DNA of 64,000 nucleotides from an uncultured Schlesneria sp. (GTDB lineage: Bacteria; Planctomycetota; Planctomycetia; Planctomycetales; Planctomycetaceae), in contig CAILLA010000173.1 of NCBI GenBank assembly GCA_903834925.1, positions 40,541 through 104,540 on the forward strand, read 5' to 3'. A program made the position numbers and the translations under genes. The notes under the pieces were generated by a model that worked only from the letters and a program-made list of their open reading frames with translations, was not told the origin of the DNA and ran no database searches. This document shows positions 10,096 through 18,906 of this stretch, in pieces; positions within the stretch are counted from its first letter, which is position 1; each line of letters opens with the position of its first letter.

Positions 10096-11691
10096 ATGCC
10101 ATCCGAACACGATCTCCCGAGTGACATTCACAAATGGCCCAGTGACCCAAGGACACTCTTCGGTCTTGATTCCAAGGCGTCGCGGCGCGATTTGAAGCGG
10201 GCCTATACGAAGCTCATTCGTCAATTCAAACCGGAACACTCCCCCGATCAATTTCGTCGATTACGAGAAGCTTTCGAACAACTCGATCAACAACTGGAAT
10301 GGCGAGAACAGTTCGAAGAACGGTATGCAACGTTACAAAACACGGAACTGGACTCCGGCCCGACCTCGGAACAGACGACAATAACTGCAACTTCGAATAG
10401 TCCCGACGGGACTCCACCGTCTGATCTTGTGGCCGCGTCGAAAAATGACGTCAGTCAAGAATCGGATCACGAATCGTCGCGGGAAACGGGCCACAGCACC
10501 CACCATCACGATGCCGATCATTTTTGGCAGCAGGCTTTGGATGGCGGCGATCTCAAAATCGTCTATTCGAAGTTAAAGGAAGAAGCCGCCAAGCGAACTT
10601 TGTCCGACGTTGACTATGCTCGCCTCTATTGGCTACTCACGGTTCAACCCGATTTACAAACAGATCGCGACCCGTGTACCTGGCTCGTCGAGGGATTGCG
10701 CCGTCATGGACAGCACACCCGACTGCTGCCGATACTCGACATCGACGTACAACGGCGGCTTGGACAAGTTCCTGTTTTGCTTAACGACGAGCTGCTCGAC
10801 AGCAATTTTTCTATCCGCCAACTCGTCGAGCTTGTCGGGCTTCGATGGATCGCGGCGCGTCAACAGTCGCGATTTGAGTTAATCGGAGCCGACTTGTGGC
10901 GATTGCAAAATCGCTTTCTCGATGCACCGAATGAATGGCATGCCATCCTTTGCTCAGCCGTCAAAAATCTTGTATTGGTGCTTAGCGATTCTGCAAGTGC
11001 GAAACTCAAGGACATTCGCAAAGAACTCAAAAGCATCCCGGACGCCTTAGATTCGAATTGGTTATGGGATTGGTATGAGGCGACGATACGGCTGCACAAG
11101 TCGTGGATCAACTACGTGCAATCGGGACTAAAGAATGACGTCCAATCGATTGAATTCATTAACATTTTTGGACGTTCTACGTCTGTGCCGAATCTTTCCA
11201 AGCAACAAACCCTGGCGACGCTCAATCAGTTAGCAAAACTCATTAAAACGACGTGGCAAGTCTCGTCGCACCACAAACGAACCGAGTTGCGGTCGTTCAG
11301 TTCCGACCTGACAAAAGATCCTGAGTCAGGTTTGAACGATTTAATCGCCATCAATCAAATCGCACGACCACTCGTAATCCGTCTGTTAGAACTGCTTCAC
11401 GAGCAGACCTACGATTCAAACGACACACCGTCTTACGAAATCACAGCGGGCGCAAAAACAGCATTGATAATATTCGTCAGAAGGAATCTGTGGACTTACA
11501 ATCGTTGGGAGAAAACGGTGTTGAACTTCTGCCTGGAAGAAGCGGTAACACCTCAAGATGTGGCAACCGCCGTCGAAAAGTGTCATGACCAACTTCCAGG
11601 TAATTGCCTCGAAATCGCCGCACTAATCCGAAATCACCTGCCACTGAATTGCATCGTCGCAGCACAACGTCTTGTCTGGTCGACGCCATGA
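10096..11691 (+). CDS. J-domain-like protein with degenerate HPD, Hsp70 partner candidate
   Basis: A 531-residue protein. Residues 14-78 have the pattern of a J domain: DPRTLFGL, then ASRRDLKRAYTKLIRQF, then QFRRLREAFEQLDQQLEWR. Where helix II and III meet, the invariant HPD tripeptide is replaced by KPEH (46-49). A charged low-complexity linker (about 80-140) leads to a long helical C-terminal region (about 145-531) with no recognised domain. As the third gene of the Hsp70 operon it is the natural co-chaperone candidate, comparable in arrangement to the HscC partners DjlB/DjlC. Because HPD normally triggers ATP hydrolysis, this protein may bind Hsp70 without stimulating it, or use KPE instead. 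The ribosome binding site is modest (TAGGGA/CAGG). Confidence 0.75.
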   Translation: MPSEHDLPSDIHKWPSDPRTLFGLDSKASRRDLKRAYTKLIRQFKPEHSPDQFRRLREAFEQLDQQLEWREQFEERYATLQNTELDSGPTSEQTTITATSNSPDGTPPSDLVAASKNDVSQESDHESSRETGHSTHHHDADHFWQQALDGGDLKIVYSKLKEEAAKRTLSDVDYARLYWLLTVQPDLQTDRDPCTWLVEGLRRHGQHTRLLPILDIDVQRRLGQVPVLLNDELLDSNFSIRQLVELVGLRWIAARQQSRFELIGADLWRLQNRFLDAPNEWHAILCSAVKNLVLVLSDSASAKLKDIRKELKSIPDALDSNWLWDWYEATIRLHKSWINYVQSGLKNDVQSIEFINIFGRSTSVPNLSKQQTLATLNQLAKLIKTTWQVSSHHKRTELRSFSSDLTKDPESGLNDLIAINQIARPLVIRLLELLHEQTYDSNDTPSYEITAGAKTALIIFVRRNLWTYNRWEKTVLNFCLEEAVTPQDVATAVEKCHDQLPGNCLEIAALIRNHLPLNCIVAAQRLVWSTP

Positions 11692-11736
11692 ACTTTTCGT
11701 CAGCATCCAATCGTCTCTGTCCGTTCATTTTAAGCG

Positions 11737-13314
11737 TCAAAGCCGCTTCAGGATTTCGGTGGCTTTTGCCTCGAATAACGCCTGCCATTCGGGGGCGAGG
11801 ATACAGTCGCAGTCCTCTTGTGCGCCGCCGACATTCAGTAGTTGTTCGGATGTCGGAGCGTAATAGATATAACCGTTCGTGTATCCCGCGACGAATGTTG
11901 GTTTGTGTGGTGACTTGGCTTTGATATTCAACCCGATCTGCACAGTCAACTCGCCCGGAAACGTGATTAATGAAAAGTCGCCGACTCTCAGTCCCGCCAC
12001 TTCGACGTCGATCGTTCGTTTTCCGACTGCGACGTTTTCGGCCTGATGTTTCTTGAGTAACGCCAGATTCGTTTGCAATCGGGTCAACTGCTCCATCGTC
12101 TGTATATTGTCGATGTACTGCTTCATGTTTCGACGATTGTCGGTGTCGAGTTTACTCAAGTCGGATCGACCAAGTTTCTTCTCATGCAGATAACGATGTG
12201 AGTAATACGAAGGAAATTCTTCTGCGAGATTGTACTTCACAATCAAGGGTAAAAACGTCTTCAAACTCAGACTGGTCCCTTTTAGTGACTGAACCAACCG
12301 TTGCTGTTCGGCCTCCGTCGCGGCGATTCGCTCGTCCACGTCAGCTCGGGGTAGATTGAGTGTTTCATTAATCACCTCCAGCCGATTGTCCTCTTTGCAG
12401 GAGATTTTTCTCATTGCCTTCAAGGTGCTGAGGCCGAGCATGTTTCCGAGCGGCTCGGCGTTTCGAGGATGATCGACGTCCTTATACAAGACGGGATTGA
12501 TGTCGCCGCCACACCCTTGGACGAATAACGCGATGGCTCCCTCGCTCAGGTTGTCTTCGATGACGCGGCTGGCGAAACCGGTAACATCCGCAGTGTTCCC
12601 GCCGTTGGGAACTCCCTGGATTGGATGGCAGGCGAAGTTGTAGACTACCGCGAGATTGGACCCGTCCATACGGTCCAGGCGCAAAATTCCGATCTCAGGA
12701 TCAATCGGCCCGACTTCGGCAACGTCTTCATCAACGGGCATCGAGTATGCATGACGCACATCCACGATGGAGCCGTTTTTCAGCTTCAGCCGCCGATTCT
12801 CCATGATGCGGTCTTCTCGTCCGCTGCCAACTCCAGTTCGGACCGCGACCAGTTTCTGCATTGCAAGTTTTACGGCTTGGACAGTCCGGTCATCCACGTC
12901 AGAGCATACGACGCCGTGACAATGGCTGGCGTTAATCAAAACATTCGACGGCTTGACGCCGAGTTCCATTTCGAGCCGTGCCCGTACTTTCGGTAAATAA
13001 TCATTTTTGATGTGCCCGATTTCACCAACCGCAACGGCATCGACCGTGACGATCACGACCGTCGTCGTGTCGCTCTTGATCACAAGCGCCTTTGCGTACA
13101 GAGGGTCATTCACCGGTCCCGCTTCGACATTCGTGATGTCAACTTTGGCAGCACCCGCCATAATCGAAGCGGCATGCGAGAGTCGCGAGCAGGATACGAT
13201 GACCAACACCGCAAGACTTAGCAGAGTTAACTGTCGTTTCCGGTAAGATCCCGAAACAGAGTCCTTTTCACACCGTTCATTATTCTGAATGGAATTCTTC
13301 ATCGCGGTCACCAT
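11737..13314 (-). CDS. Exported neutral/alkaline ceramidase-like protein
   Basis: A 525-residue protein with a signal peptide (LTLLSLAVLVIVSCSRLSHA) and the early motif of neutral/alkaline non-lysosomal ceramidase-like proteins (PF04734 type): GAAKVDIT, then NASHCHG (about 128-134) providing candidate zinc histidines, NFACHPIQG, and GCGGDINP. These enzymes hydrolyse N-acyl bonds, but planctomycete members of the superfamily are mostly uncharacterised, so substrate assignment is an inference. Two in-frame ATGs are close (13314 and 13302); GGTGA lies between them and could serve the second. The antiporter gene lies 21 bases upstream on the same strand, so the two may be co-transcribed. Confidence 0.75.
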   Translation of the reverse strand: MVTAMKNSIQNNERCEKDSVSGSYRKRQLTLLSLAVLVIVSCSRLSHAASIMAGAAKVDITNVEAGPVNDPLYAKALVIKSDTTTVVIVTVDAVAVGEIGHIKNDYLPKVRARLEMELGVKPSNVLINASHCHGVVCSDVDDRTVQAVKLAMQKLVAVRTGVGSGREDRIMENRRLKLKNGSIVDVRHAYSMPVDEDVAEVGPIDPEIGILRLDRMDGSNLAVVYNFACHPIQGVPNGGNTADVTGFASRVIEDNLSEGAIALFVQGCGGDINPVLYKDVDHPRNAEPLGNMLGLSTLKAMRKISCKEDNRLEVINETLNLPRADVDERIAATEAEQQRLVQSLKGTSLSLKTFLPLIVKYNLAEEFPSYYSHRYLHEKKLGRSDLSKLDTDNRRNMKQYIDNIQTMEQLTRLQTNLALLKKHQAENVAVGKRTIDVEVAGLRVGDFSLITFPGELTVQIGLNIKAKSPHKPTFVAGYTNGYIYYAPTSEQLLNVGGAQEDCDCILAPEWQALFEAKATEILKRL

Positions 13315-13335
13315 TTACAGTAAAACCCGTTGGAT

Positions 13336-14817
13336 TCAGACGAAAAACAGAAACGTCACCATGATGAAGATCGGGATCAGGATGCCTCCTGAGTAAAGCA
13401 TATAACCGAAGAAGCCGGGCATTTTGACGTTATTCTCTTCGGCGATCGCTTTCACCATGAAGTTTGGACCGTTACCAATATAAGTGTTGGCACCCATGAA
13501 GACCGAACCACACGAGATCGCGGCGAGAATCTTGGCGGTTTCTACCGCTTCAGGCAGATTCAGAAAGTGATGAAGGTATCGTCCTCCTTCTGCATTAACA
13601 CCATACATGCCGCACGCCGTCACAGCGAACGTCAGATACGTCGGGGCGTTATCGAGGAAGCTGGAAAGAATTCCTGAAGCCCAAAAGAATTCGGCAGGTG
13701 TATCGACGCCAAGGGTTTTTCCTTTGACGTTCAAAATCGCCAGGGCAGGGATCATCGTAATAAAAATTCCTGCGAAAAGGACCGCCACTTCGATGATCGG
13801 GCCCAGTCCGAAGCGATTCTTTTCTCGTGTCGCATTCGACGTGATCAGGTAACAAGTCAGAGCCGTCAAAGCCATCAATGTTTCCTGGACACCAAACGGC
13901 CAGGTCTCACCTTCGCCCGGAAGTATCTTCTGGAAGAACGCGTTGCCGTACCCTTGGCCGCAGCAATAGATGATCGCAACGATGGCCGCGAGTCCAAGAA
14001 AGTTGTGCTTTCCTTCGATTCCAAACGGCTCGGGCGAAACAGGTGTTTCCAATTCCTCTTCCTGTTCGGGGGTTGGGGCTTCCTGGTGAACTGCGATCCA
14101 ATCCCAGATGAAGAAAATGACCAGCAGCGTCCCGTTCACCACGGCCCACTGTGGCACCAGACGGAGAGTCCATTCAAAAGGAACTCCCATCAGAAATCCA
14201 AGAAACAAGGGAGGATCGCCAAGCGGCGTTAATAGCCCACCACAGTTCGAAACGACGAATATAAAGAAGACCACGACATGCGACTTGCGAGTCCGTCGTT
14301 CGTTGGCCCGTAACAACGGACGAATCAGCAGCATTGAGGCACCGGTCGTTCCGATGAAGCTCGCAATACAGGCTCCCAACGCCATAAACATCGTGTTGAG
14401 TAAGGGCGAACCATGCAGAGCCCCTTTCACGTAGATACCGCCGCTGATCACGAACAACGAACCTAACAACAAAAGGAACGAGACATATTCCTTTCCGGAA
14501 TGTTCCATCGCTTCGATACCGTGGTGGCCAAACGTAAACAGATACGCGATCACGGGTAGACCGAGCGTAGCGACGATGATTCCCTTGTTCCGATTATGTT
14601 CCCACCAGTGCGGATTTAACAACGGAAATAGAGCGATACACATCAACAGCAATGCAAAGGGCGCAATTGCCGCCACGTTCATCAGGTCACCCAACTTTTC
14701 GGGCGAGTGCGCTTCGTCCGGGACTTCTGACGCAATGACCGCCGATCCAAGCATCGAGACGACAACAATCAGGATGATAAACAGTCTTAGCAGCAGTCGA
14801 TTCACGGCGGGTCTCAT
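13336..14817 (-). CDS. Sodium:proton antiporter, NhaD/CitMHS-like
   Basis: A multi-pass inner-membrane transporter of the ion-transporter superfamily that includes NhaD and citrate-Mg/Ca symporters (PF16980-like). Diagnostic stretches are GTTGASMLLIRPLLRAN, NCGGLLTPLGDPPLFLGFL and, near the C-terminus, SSFLDNAPTYLTFA and GANTYIGNGPNFMVKA. It has about 12-13 hydrophobic segments in 493 residues. The first hydrophobic stretch looks like a cleavable or anchoring signal. ATG 14817 begins directly before it; a longer frame begins at 14856. Neither has a strong ribosome binding site. It is the upstream partner of the ceramidase-like gene. Substrate (Na+/H+ versus an anion) cannot be settled from sequence alone. 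Confidence 0.8.
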   Translation of the reverse strand: MRPAVNRLLLRLFIILIVVVSMLGSAVIASEVPDEAHSPEKLGDLMNVAAIAPFALLLMCIALFPLLNPHWWEHNRNKGIIVATLGLPVIAYLFTFGHHGIEAMEHSGKEYVSFLLLLGSLFVISGGIYVKGALHGSPLLNTMFMALGACIASFIGTTGASMLLIRPLLRANERRTRKSHVVVFFIFVVSNCGGLLTPLGDPPLFLGFLMGVPFEWTLRLVPQWAVVNGTLLVIFFIWDWIAVHQEAPTPEQEEELETPVSPEPFGIEGKHNFLGLAAIVAIIYCCGQGYGNAFFQKILPGEGETWPFGVQETLMALTALTCYLITSNATREKNRFGLGPIIEVAVLFAGIFITMIPALAILNVKGKTLGVDTPAEFFWASGILSSFLDNAPTYLTFAVTACGMYGVNAEGGRYLHHFLNLPEAVETAKILAAISCGSVFMGANTYIGNGPNFMVKAIAEENNVKMPGFFGYMLYSGGILIPIFIMVTFLFFV

Positions 14818-14914
14818 TAAACTTAAACCTGTCAAAAGTTGGCGAGCGACAGTCATTCAATCCGATGACCTGAGTAAAGTCGAGCCACCGAAACCATTGT
14901 GGCACCGACCTCCG

Positions 14915-15673
14915 TCACGTTCCCTTCGGTAAGACGAACCCGAACCGGGACCAGGCTGGCGGAACCGGTGCTTCAAGTCGTACGACGTCGTACCGAACCG
15001 GATGTTTCAGGATTAATCGCCGCGCGTGAAGCGCGATGGGTGACTTTTGGGGGTCGTAATTCGCCCGTTGTTCTGGAGAGAGTGTCGCTCCGTATTGACA
15101 GTCGTCGATAATCGGCCATCCGCGCGACGCGAGTTGCACTCGAATCTGATGCATGCGGCCTGTGTGAAGCTCAATCTCGATTAATGCACGACCGTCCTTG
15201 ACGGCAATCACGGCGTAGTCGAGAACGGCTTGCCGGGCACTATCGGTCCCTTTGGAAACGACGCTGACATGAGCTGCCTCGGCATCTTTCAACAACCAGT
15301 CAACCAAGGTCCCTTCGCTTGGGATGGGAACCGTTTCGGTGACGGCGAGATACGTTTTTTGGATCGATCGTTCGCGAAACTGTTCGGCCAGGCGCGCTGC
15401 GGCCTTCGAGTTTTTCCCGAAGATTACGATCCCGGACACAGGCCGGTCCAGTCGATGCGGTACGCCTAGATAGACATTTCCCGGCTTCGCCAGTTTTTGT
15501 TTCAGATACGCTTTTACTCGCCATTCTAGTGAGGGCTGAGCATGCGGAACCCCTTGAGTTAGTAGACCCGCAGGTTTGTTGACTGCTATCAAGGGTCCGT
15601 CTTCCAGCAGAATTTCCAATTCTGTCAAAGGGGGTTCAGAAGGTTCGTTCGGTGGTGTGAAGTCGGTTTGCAT
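14915..15673 (-). CDS. RluA-family pseudouridine synthase
   Basis: A 252-residue RNA-modifying enzyme that isomerises uridine to pseudouridine in rRNA or tRNA. The catalytic motif HRLDRPVSG contains the nucleophilic D76, and the second family motif HTGRMHQIRVQL is intact. No N-terminal S4 RNA-binding domain is present, as in RluA, RluC-short or TruC-type members, so the target site is uncertain. The gene is followed downstream by the antiporter gene after a gap of about 100 bases. Confidence 0.88.
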   Translation of the reverse strand: MQTDFTPPNEPSEPPLTELEILLEDGPLIAVNKPAGLLTQGVPHAQPSLEWRVKAYLKQKLAKPGNVYLGVPHRLDRPVSGIVIFGKNSKAAARLAEQFRERSIQKTYLAVTETVPIPSEGTLVDWLLKDAEAAHVSVVSKGTDSARQAVLDYAVIAVKDGRALIEIELHTGRMHQIRVQLASRGWPIIDDCQYGATLSPEQRANYDPQKSPIALHARRLILKHPVRYDVVRLEAPVPPAWSRFGFVLPKGT

Positions 15674-16026
15674 AAAACAATTCTATCAGAATTCGACGGG
15701 AATTGACGCATGCTTTCCAATCCGTTGAAGTCGATGAACGACTGAAACGTCACAGTTGAAGTTTTTTTTGGGAAGAAAATCATTGTGGTACGTAGCGACA
15801 GCTTCCAGCCGCCTACCGGCACAGCCGGTTTGTACGCGTCTCACGACGAGTTCAGAATAGGTTTATCATTCGCGCGTTGATTCCGACTGTAGCGGCGGCT
15901 GGAAACCGCCGCTACGTGAATGATCACAAGTCAGTTGCTTTTCGTGGTCATTTTCAACAGAGTCTTCACTGGTCGCTTGGGCCAGAATGAACTGCAACAA
16001 AGTTTCGTACTTGAAGGAAAGCGTTC
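15674..16026. other. Intergenic region with two hairpin repeats
   Basis: About 350 bases between the divergent pseudouridine synthase and apt genes. It contains ACCGGC-ACA-GCCGGT (15815-15829) and the stronger hairpin listed at 15889-15915. The phrase CAGCCGCCTA...GCGGCGGCTG recurs, which suggests that both halves belong to one composite extragenic element (about 15788-15915). The apt promoter must lie in the last 110 bases. Confidence 0.45.
15889..15915. repeat. Perfect 10-bp hairpin
   Basis: GTAGCGGCGG, loop CTGGAAA, CCGCCGCTAC: a perfect 10-bp GC-rich stem with no following T-run. It looks like a dispersed extragenic hairpin rather than a terminator, since it sits upstream of apt and of the divergent gene. 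Confidence 0.6.
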
Positions 16027-16551
16027 GTGAATCTGAAGGAATACATTCGTAATGTGCCGGATTTTCCAAAACCCGGGATTATGTTCCGCGACATCACGCC
16101 GCTTCTCTCGGCACCTGAAGCTTTTCGATTCGCGATCAAACAGTTTGCAGACCGCTTCCGTTCGGCTAAGCCAACCGCAATTCTGGCAGCCGAATCTCGC
16201 GGCTTTATTTTTGCCGCCCCGCTGGCGATCGAGCTGGGTGCAGCCTTCGTACCCGTCCGTAAACCGGGCAAGCTGCCTTATGAAACCAGAAAATTCCAAT
16301 ACGATCTCGAGTACGGCAGCGATACACTTGAGATGCATGTCGATGCCGTGGAACCAGGTGCCCGTGTTCTACTGGTCGATGACCTGCTCGCTACCGGTGG
16401 AACGATTGAAGCCTGCCTGAAACTCGCAGAGGAAAGTCAGGCCGAGATCGTCGGCTGTGCCTTCCTGATTGAACTGACGTTCCTCAATGGACGTGATCGA
16501 CTTAAGAACCAGGACGTATTCAGCCTATTGAAATACGACGGCGAAGCGTGA
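16027..16551 (+). CDS. apt: Adenine phosphoribosyltransferase
   Basis: Salvages adenine to AMP using PRPP in the cytoplasm. The 174-residue length is normal. The PRPP-binding motif [13 protein letters not shown] is at residues 114-126, and the N-terminal [19 protein letters not shown] is typical of Apt. The start is GTG with AAGGAAA about 7 bases upstream. It is followed 68 bases downstream by a hydrolase gene on the same strand, without obvious functional connection. Confidence 0.95.
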   Translation: MNLKEYIRNVPDFPKPGIMFRDITPLLSAPEAFRFAIKQFADRFRSAKPTAILAAESRGFIFAAPLAIELGAAFVPVRKPGKLPYETRKFQYDLEYGSDTLEMHVDAVEPGARVLLVDDLLATGGTIEACLKLAEESQAEIVGCAFLIELTFLNGRDRLKNQDVFSLLKYDGEA

Positions 16552-16619
16552 TCGCCGGAATCGTTGGCAAGTCTCCTTCGATTCCCACCGAAGGTGGCTT
16601 TATCGAATAAGGGGCGAAC

Positions 16620-18650
16620 ATGACAAACAGATCCTGCGTCGGCGTTTTTTCATTTCTATTGGTTTTTAGCGTTACGGCGGTCGCTCAAGAACCTGCCAAA
16701 ACGTTTCAATCATTCATTCAGAAGCAGTCTACGGAGCTTCGAAAGGATGACCGACCTGCGGCTTCTCTTGAAGAATGGAAGCGTAAACGAATCATTCTTC
16801 GGGAAAATTTGTTGAAGGCCTGGGGGGGCTTTCCAGAGACCCCCTGCGATTTGGAGGCTCGGATTTTGGGGGGATTCCAGCGTGAAGGGTATCGGGTTGA
16901 GAAGCTTGTTTTTCAAACTCGTCCCGGCGTCTGGATGACGGCGAATGCTTATGTTCCCGACAAACCTGGCAAACATTCCGCGATATTGCATGTTCACGGA
17001 CACTGGGCCGGTGCAAAGCAAGATCCCGTTGTTCAGACGCGTTGCATCGGCTGCGCCAAATTGGGTTTCTTTGTCTTATGCGTCGACGCGTTTGGAGCGG
17101 GCGAACGAGGCATCGAAAAGCCATTGGGCGAATATCATGGTGAAATGACTGCGGCGACACTGCTTCCAGTTGGACTTCCGCTTTCGGGGCTTCAGGTTTA
17201 TGAAAACATGCGAGCCGTCGACTATTTGCGGACCCGGCCCGAAGTCGATCCTGATCGCATCGGCATCACGGGGGCAAGCGGGGGTGGCAACCAGTCGATG
17301 TATACCGGTGCGTTCGACGAACGAATTCGGTGCGTTGTACCAACGTGCTCGGTCGGGACTTATCAAGCGTACCTCAGCGCCGCATGCTGCATGTGTGAAG
17401 TTGTTCCAGGAGCGTTGAGATTTACCGAAGAAGGTGATGTCCTCAGCCTTGCTGCAGACCGAGGCCTGATGGTCACCAGTGCCACAAAAGACGCTTTTCA
17501 ATTCTCGGTCGCTGAGGCCAAAAAGTCATTTTCTCGTGTCGAAGCGATCTCACAATTGTTCAAGGCTGCTACGGTCAAGCATACGATCATCGAATCGGGT
17601 CACGACTACAATCAGTCGATGCGCGAGGCAATGTATGGGTGGATGGCAAAACAGCTGAAACAGGAAGGCGACGGCTCGCCGATCGCCGATCCGAAGATTC
17701 AGCCAGAAACGCCCGAAACGTTGAGGTGTTTTCCTGGCGATTCGCGACCCGACGACTTCATGACAATTCCTCGTTTCGCAGCGATGGAAGCACGTCGTCT
17801 TGCCGATAAACGAGTCGCGCCCATCAATCGCGAAGCATTTGAAAAACTGCAAACCGAAAAACGGCGAGGATTGATCGAAGTTCTCGGTGGTCAGCCGAAA
17901 CCATCGCCGATTCACTTGAATATCGAACCCAACACCGATCAGACTAGCCAGACGTTGACGTTCGATACGGAATCGGATCTGAAATTGCTCGCACACCGCG
18001 ACTTGCCTGAAAAACCAGGTCGACTGGCGATCGTGTTGGATCTTGACGGTGGTGCGGATACCGCCTTTACAAGCGAACTCGCAAACAGTTTACGTGACGG
18101 AGGATGGGCGATTGTGACGCCTGAACTTCGATCCACAGGTCGGTTCGCTCATCCAGGCGACAAGATCGGAAACGCACCTGATCACAATACGGCTGAGTGG
18201 TCATTGTGGATCGGTCGGCCATTATTGGGGCAATGGGTTTATGACGTTCGCCGTACGCTCGATGCAATTGCGGAGCGAGACGGATCATTGCCTCACGATG
18301 TCCTCGCCGTCGGTCGTGGGCCTTCCGGTGTCGTTGCCTTATGTGCCGCCGCATTGGACGAACGGATTACGCGGGTCAAAACGATCGAATCTCTTGCGAG
18401 TTTTGCCACGGATCATGCCTATCGCCGACAACGTCTGGCACTGCTGGTCCCAGGAATCTTACGAGACGTCGGTGATATTGCCGATATTGCAGCATTAGTC
18501 GCCCCTCGTCCTGTGACGATCAGCGGCGGGACAAAAGGACAAGGGGATCCCATCGATCCTGTCGCATTTGGCCGGACCTTCGCAACAACGAAGCGAGCCT
18601 TTGAACTGCTAGATGTTGGAAGTCTGCTGGTTCTGGAAGAACATAGATAG
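16620..18650 (+). CDS. Secreted alpha/beta hydrolase (acetyl-xylan-esterase-like), two-domain
   Basis: A 676-residue protein with a signal peptide (GVFSFLLVFSVTAVAQ). Residues about 90-345 form an alpha/beta hydrolase with HVHGHWAG (oxyanion region), nucleophile elbow GASGGG (Ser220) and a plausible catalytic His in ESGHDYNQ near 330; similar proteins are annotated as acetyl xylan esterase or Abhydrolase_7. Residues about 430-676 resemble a second hydrolase fold (LAIVLDLDGGADTAFTSELA, LAVGRGPSGVVALCAAALD), but the elbow there reads GRGPSG, so this half may be non-catalytic. Substrate is probably an ester on a polysaccharide or a small molecule; this is inference. It ends shortly before a dispersed inverted repeat. 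Confidence 0.75.
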   Translation: MTNRSCVGVFSFLLVFSVTAVAQEPAKTFQSFIQKQSTELRKDDRPAASLEEWKRKRIILRENLLKAWGGFPETPCDLEARILGGFQREGYRVEKLVFQTRPGVWMTANAYVPDKPGKHSAILHVHGHWAGAKQDPVVQTRCIGCAKLGFFVLCVDAFGAGERGIEKPLGEYHGEMTAATLLPVGLPLSGLQVYENMRAVDYLRTRPEVDPDRIGITGASGGGNQSMYTGAFDERIRCVVPTCSVGTYQAYLSAACCMCEVVPGALRFTEEGDVLSLAADRGLMVTSATKDAFQFSVAEAKKSFSRVEAISQLFKAATVKHTIIESGHDYNQSMREAMYGWMAKQLKQEGDGSPIADPKIQPETPETLRCFPGDSRPDDFMTIPRFAAMEARRLADKRVAPINREAFEKLQTEKRRGLIEVLGGQPKPSPIHLNIEPNTDQTSQTLTFDTESDLKLLAHRDLPEKPGRLAIVLDLDGGADTAFTSELANSLRDGGWAIVTPELRSTGRFAHPGDKIGNAPDHNTAEWSLWIGRPLLGQWVYDVRRTLDAIAERDGSLPHDVLAVGRGPSGVVALCAAALDERITRVKTIESLASFATDHAYRRQRLALLVPGILRDVGDIADIAALVAPRPVTISGGTKGQGDPIDPVAFGRTFATTKRAFELLDVGSLLVLEEHR

Positions 18651-18682
18651 ACATTCTTAAAAAAACCGGACGTTTCGAAGAA

Positions 18683-18778
18683 GGGGTCGAGCGTTCAAAT
18701 TTCAAAATTGGCCATTATGCCGCATACATTACGAAATTCGGTGGATCGGCCAATTTTGAAATTTGAACACCCGACCCC
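18683..18778. repeat. Dispersed 31-bp inverted repeat, copy 1
   Basis: Left arm 18683-18713 (GGGGTCGAGCGTTCAAATTT onward) pairs with right arm 18748-18778 with two mismatches; the spacer is 34 bases. The same arms occur at 29009-29105 with an unrelated spacer. Here it separates the convergent hydrolase and rseP genes, so it may also act as a terminator. It resembles a MITE or REP-type element with no coding capacity. Confidence 0.8.
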
Positions 18779-18906
18779 AGAACGCAGACGAGAGAGAACA
18801 CAAAGAGCCATGGCATGCGAAGTCGCACGCCATGGCTTGAAATTTGATACTCACACGTGACGAAAAACACGAGTCTCGTCGTCGTAGCAACCGACGTACT
18901 TTGTTG

